In this document: piece by piece, positions 61,080 through 64,000 of the stretch
Layout: every line of letters starts with the position of its first letter
How positions within the stretch are numbered: position 1 is the first letter of the stretch
NCBI RefSeq assembly: GCF_026967805.1
Contig: NZ_JAPVBG010000001.1
Coordinates: forward strand, 511,143-575,142
Source of the DNA: Blastococcus sp. VKM Ac-2987
GTDB lineage: Bacteria; Actinomycetota; Actinomycetes; Mycobacteriales; Geodermatophilaceae
Length of the DNA: 64,000 bases
Direction of reading: 5' to 3'
Translations under genes and position numbers: made by a program
The notes under the pieces: generated by a model
Database searches by the model: none
The model's input: only the letters and a program-made list of their open reading frames with translations
Told to the model about the DNA's origin: nothing

Positions 61080-63434
61080 TCACTCGTAGGCGAGGGCATC
61101 CCCGACGGGAAGCCGCGCTGCCATGCGGGCCGGTGGGATGGCGCCGAGAGTGCCGATGGCCAGTGCGACGGCGGTCCAGATCGCGACGCCGGCATCGGAG
61201 AACGCGAACGGCACCGCGGCTGAGATCAGGGAGCCGCCGATCGCGGCGCCGAGCAGCAGAGTCACCGGGACGGACAGCAGCACACCCAGAACGGCCCCCG
61301 CGGCGGCGACGAGGAGCCCTTGAGTCAGCAACAGCCGGCGCACCGCCCAGTAGGTGGCGCCGATGGTGCGCAGGACGGCGATCTCCCGGGTCTCCTCGAC
61401 GACGCCGAGCGCCAAGGTGCCGGCCACCGCGACCACGGCCACGATGCCGAGGACGCCACCCAGGACGAGCAGCAAGGCCACCACGATGTCGACCATGCTG
61501 TCGACGCCGTTCCTGAGCTCGGCGTTCGTCACGGTCTCCGCGACGGGTAGTCCGGCGTCCAGGGCGCGGGTGGCGAGCTCCTCTGCGGTGGCGGCGTGGT
61601 CGGCCCCGCTGCGGACATCGATGGCGAGCACGTCGGCTGTGCCGGGGACACCCAGCAGGGCCGCCAGGTCCTCGGCCGGGACGTAGCCGACCGGGCCGAC
61701 CAGGGTCGTGGTGGCGATGCCGACGACGCGCCACTGCTGACGCCGGCCTTCGACCTCGAGCAGCAACTCGCTTCCGACGGTCAGCTCCGGCTCGTCCTGC
61801 GCGAGGTGAGAGTTGATGACGATGGCGTGCTCGTCCCCGACGTCGAACCAGCGCCCTGCCAACAGCGTCGGTGCGATCAACTCGGAGTCGGCCGGGACGC
61901 CGGTCAGGTCGAAGCGGGTCCCGTCCGGACGCAACCGGAGAGCCTCCCTGGCCAGCCAACCCTCGATCGAGTCCACTGCGGGGGCGACTCCCAGTACGCT
62001 CCTCGCCTCTTCCACGTCGACCGGTTCGGTCGCGGCCAGTGCCACGTCCTGGGCGGCGTAGCCGGCCACCCGATCGGCGAGCTGGCCCAAGGCGCTCCCG
62101 GTGTTCAGGGCACCGACGCCGACCGCCACGCACAGGCTCACCGCCCCCATCCCGAGCCCCAGCCGCAGGCGGCGTCGGCACGCGTTGCGGTAGGCGAGCA
62201 CCGTCGGACGGCCGAGCTGCGAGCTGCCGGCGCGGGTGCAGTCGCTGCCGGCCGGTCCGCGGTCGGCGATGGCGTCGAGCACTGTCCTGCGGCTGGCTCG
62301 GCGCACCGTCCACACCACGGGGAGTACGGGCAGCAGTACGCCGACTACCAGGTGCAGGGCGATAGCCGCGAGGGGAATGCCGATCGGCTCGAGCTCGATG
62401 TTGGCGAGCCAGGCGATGTAGCCGCTGACCGCCCGGGCCGTAGCGATCGAGAGCGGGATCGCCAAGGCGACTGCGATCGCTGACAGGAGCACCACGTACG
62501 CCAGGTACTGGGCGGTCAGCTGCCGGGTGGTCGCGCCGATCGACTTCATGACGCCGAGCTGTGTGCGCTGCTGGGCGAGGCCAACAGCGACGGTACTGAC
62601 GACAAGCGCAACGGCGACCGCGAGCACGAGCAGCGACAGGAGCTGCATGGCCAGCGCCAGGAATGACACGGCGTTCTGCGCCGGGTGCCGGCCCGGGTCG
62701 CCGATCAGCGTGGCGACGACGGGAACGCCTGCCGGGGACAGCACGTCCTCTCGGACCGCGGCGGTCATCTCGACCACATCACCACGGCTGACCGGAGTAT
62801 CGGTGGTACGCAGGTACAGCACGTCGAGGTGGTCCGAGCCGGTCAGCTCCACGATCGTGTCCATCGCGACGTACGCGCGCAGCGACCCGCCCAGCGTCGG
62901 CGCCACCTCCGAGGCGTCGAACGCCGTCCCGGCGACGACCATCTCCATCGGGGGTCGACCCGGGACGTCGACCTCGAGCGGGTCACCCAGGGTCACACCA
63001 AGCGCGCCGAGCGAAGCGCGCTCCATGACGATCGACCCCGGACGCGGCGGCCACTGCCCCTCGGCGGCGGCGGCGATGCGTCCGATCCGGTTCTGCGCGA
63101 AGGCGGTCATCGCGACCAGCTGCACGCTCGACCGCTCACCGGAGCCGTTCGACACCCGGGCCCGGTGCAGCCGCCGTCCTTCGGCCTGGCCCACCAGCGG
63201 GTGGTCGGCCACCTGCTGGACGAGACCGGCCGGGAACGGCCCGGTGCTGAGCACGGCTGCCGGCTGGTTCGCCGCCCGCAGATTGGCGGCCAAGGAAGCC
63301 TCGACCGTCGTGGCGGAGAGGAACATCGCCGCGACCGCCGCCGCGCCGACGGCCAGGGAGATGATCACCAGCATCGACCTGAGCTTGTCGGTAAGCAGGT
63401 CGGCGAAGATCTTCCGGCCGCGCGCGCCGGTCAT
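61080..63434 (-). CDS. FtsX-like/MacB-type ABC permease
   Basis: 784 residues. An N-terminal TM helix (MLVIISLAVGAAAVAAMFLS), a large periplasmic-type domain, an FtsX unit with three helices (AMQLLSLLVLAVAVALVVST ... MKSIGATTRQ), then a second extracytoplasmic domain and a second FtsX unit (VLRTIGATYWAVRRLLLTQG, RMAARLPVGDALAYE). This duplicated MacB/LolC-like layout occurs in actinobacterial peptide or lipid efflux systems. Its start overlaps the ATPase stop (ATGA). Confidence 0.9.
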   Translation of the reverse strand: MTGARGRKIFADLLTDKLRSMLVIISLAVGAAAVAAMFLSATTVEASLAANLRAANQPAAVLSTGPFPAGLVQQVADHPLVGQAEGRRLHRARVSNGSGERSSVQLVAMTAFAQNRIGRIAAAAEGQWPPRPGSIVMERASLGALGVTLGDPLEVDVPGRPPMEMVVAGTAFDASEVAPTLGGSLRAYVAMDTIVELTGSDHLDVLYLRTTDTPVSRGDVVEMTAAVREDVLSPAGVPVVATLIGDPGRHPAQNAVSFLALAMQLLSLLVLAVAVALVVSTVAVGLAQQRTQLGVMKSIGATTRQLTAQYLAYVVLLSAIAVALAIPLSIATARAVSGYIAWLANIELEPIGIPLAAIALHLVVGVLLPVLPVVWTVRRASRRTVLDAIADRGPAGSDCTRAGSSQLGRPTVLAYRNACRRRLRLGLGMGAVSLCVAVGVGALNTGSALGQLADRVAGYAAQDVALAATEPVDVEEARSVLGVAPAVDSIEGWLAREALRLRPDGTRFDLTGVPADSELIAPTLLAGRWFDVGDEHAIVINSHLAQDEPELTVGSELLLEVEGRRQQWRVVGIATTTLVGPVGYVPAEDLAALLGVPGTADVLAIDVRSGADHAATAEELATRALDAGLPVAETVTNAELRNGVDSMVDIVVALLLVLGGVLGIVAVVAVAGTLALGVVEETREIAVLRTIGATYWAVRRLLLTQGLLVAAAGAVLGVLLSVPVTLLLGAAIGGSLISAAVPFAFSDAGVAIWTAVALAIGTLGAIPPARMAARLPVGDALAYE

Positions 63435-64000
63435 CGCGCGCCCGTCGCGTCCTCGGTCACGGTGCCGTCCCGAAGCCGGACAGTCCGGCCGGACCGTTCG
63501 GCCAGCGTGGCGTCGTGGGTCGCCAGGAGCACGGTGCGGCCGCTCTCGACGAGCCCGTCGAACAAGGCGAGCATCGACGCGGCGGAGGCGGAGTCGAGGT
63601 TGCCGGTCGGCTCGTCGGCCACGAGCACCGGCGGGTCGTTGGCCAGGGCCCGGGCGATCGCGGCGCGCTGCTGCTGGCCGCCGGAGACCTGGGACGGCAG
63701 CTTGTCGACGTGCCCGGCGAGCCCGACCCGAGCCAGCAGGTCACGCGCGATCTCCGCGCGCTCATCCCGGCCGTGCACGCCGCACAAGTCCATCGGCAGC
63801 GCCACGTTGTCCGCCAGGCTGAGCGTCGGCAGCAACTGGAAGAACTGGAAGACCACACCGACGTTGCGTCCCCGCCACCGTGCCGCATCGTCCGCGCTCA
63901 AGATAGAGATCAGGACGCCGTCGACCTCCACCCGGCCGGCGGTGGGCCGGTCGATCGCGGTGACCAGATTCAGCAGAGTCGACTTGCCGGAGCCGGACGG
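63431..64000 (-). CDS. MacB/LolD-like ABC ATPase (N-terminus outside window)
   Basis: 190 codons visible, open to the window end. Starts inside Walker A (PSGSGKSTLLN), then VGVVFQFFQLLPTLSLADNV (Q-loop), VSGGQQQRAAIARAL (signature), VLVADEPTGNLDS (Walker B) and LATHDATLA (H-loop). About 45 N-terminal residues are missing. Pairs with the FtsX-like permease. Confidence 0.93.
   Translation of the reverse strand, partial: PSGSGKSTLLNLVTAIDRPTAGRVEVDGVLISILSADDAARWRGRNVGVVFQFFQLLPTLSLADNVALPMDLCGVHGRDERAEIARDLLARVGLAGHVDKLPSQVSGGQQQRAAIARALANDPPVLVADEPTGNLDSASAASMLALFDGLVESGRTVLLATHDATLAERSGRTVRLRDGTVTEDATGAR

Noticed and set aside
1-64000. CRISPR array or IS element
   Set aside because: No regularly spaced repeat array and no transposase with terminal inverted repeats were found by eye. 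The repeats at 19749-19866 are too short and irregular for CRISPR.

Overview
The window is high-GC DNA with the gene content of an actinobacterium: paired clpP1/clpP2 with clpX and tig, an Lsr2 nucleoid protein, a WhiB protein, a 963-residue LuxR/LAL regulator, and many GTG starts and ATGA overlaps. A soil or rock actinobacterium such as a member of the Geodermatophilaceae fits the gene style, but this is inference and the species cannot be read from the sequence alone.

Left flank (1-10070), ordinary chromosome: the 5' part of a DUF1697 gene, an AbiEi/DUF559-like protein, the protein quality-control block clpX, clpP2-clpP1 and tig (all on the minus strand), tRNA-Pro(TGG), an amidase, and a lipoprotein alpha/beta hydrolase.

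Centre (10071-47657), a ~37.6 kb integrated element. A 39-bp direct repeat, made of the 5' half of tRNA-Gly(TCC), bounds it. The left copy is a truncated tRNA and the right copy is part of an intact tRNA gene. A tyrosine integrase and a small excisionase-like protein lie next to the right end. The transfer genes are a MobF (TrwC/TraA-like) relaxase-helicase and a VirD4/TraG-like coupling protein. I see no VirB4 or other type IV secretion genes and no FtsK-type TraB, so the element looks mobilizable rather than self-conjugative. The replication block has a lone DnaB N-terminal domain, a primase/RecA-like helicase broken by an in-frame TAG, and an iteron-like TTTCCC cluster. Cargo includes Lsr2, an HTH-WhiB fusion, a fragment of a siphophage tail module (gp10-like protein, tail chaperone with probable -1 frameshift, tape measure), and many likely defence genes. 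These are a PD-(D/E)XK-like protein, a RusA-like protein, an Mrr-like nuclease, a HEPN protein, an HTH-AbiV fusion, an OGG-fold glycosylase-like protein, a type I restriction operon with a translationally coupled fourth gene (probable EVE-like plus GIY-YIG), a Vsr-like nuclease and an HNH nuclease.

Right flank (47658-64000), chromosome again. A three-gene minus-strand cluster (alpha/beta hydrolase, cupin, bicovalent-FAD oxidoreductase) faces the large LuxR/LAL regulator, and the divergent promoter holds a 9-bp inverted repeat. Then come a DUF4242 gene, a frameshifted HATPase gene, and a minus-strand run of three CPBP-family membrane proteases (the middle one broken by an in-frame TGA), a membrane protein, an ABC-2 exporter pair, and a MacB/FtsX-type ABC pair whose ATPase runs off the right end. 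This run resembles antimicrobial-peptide or envelope-stress self-protection loci, but no peptide precursor is visible.

Several genes carry a single inactivating change (TAG in the primase, TGA in the CPBP gene, 1-nt frameshifts in the HATPase and one HTH gene). These may be real decay or sequence errors.
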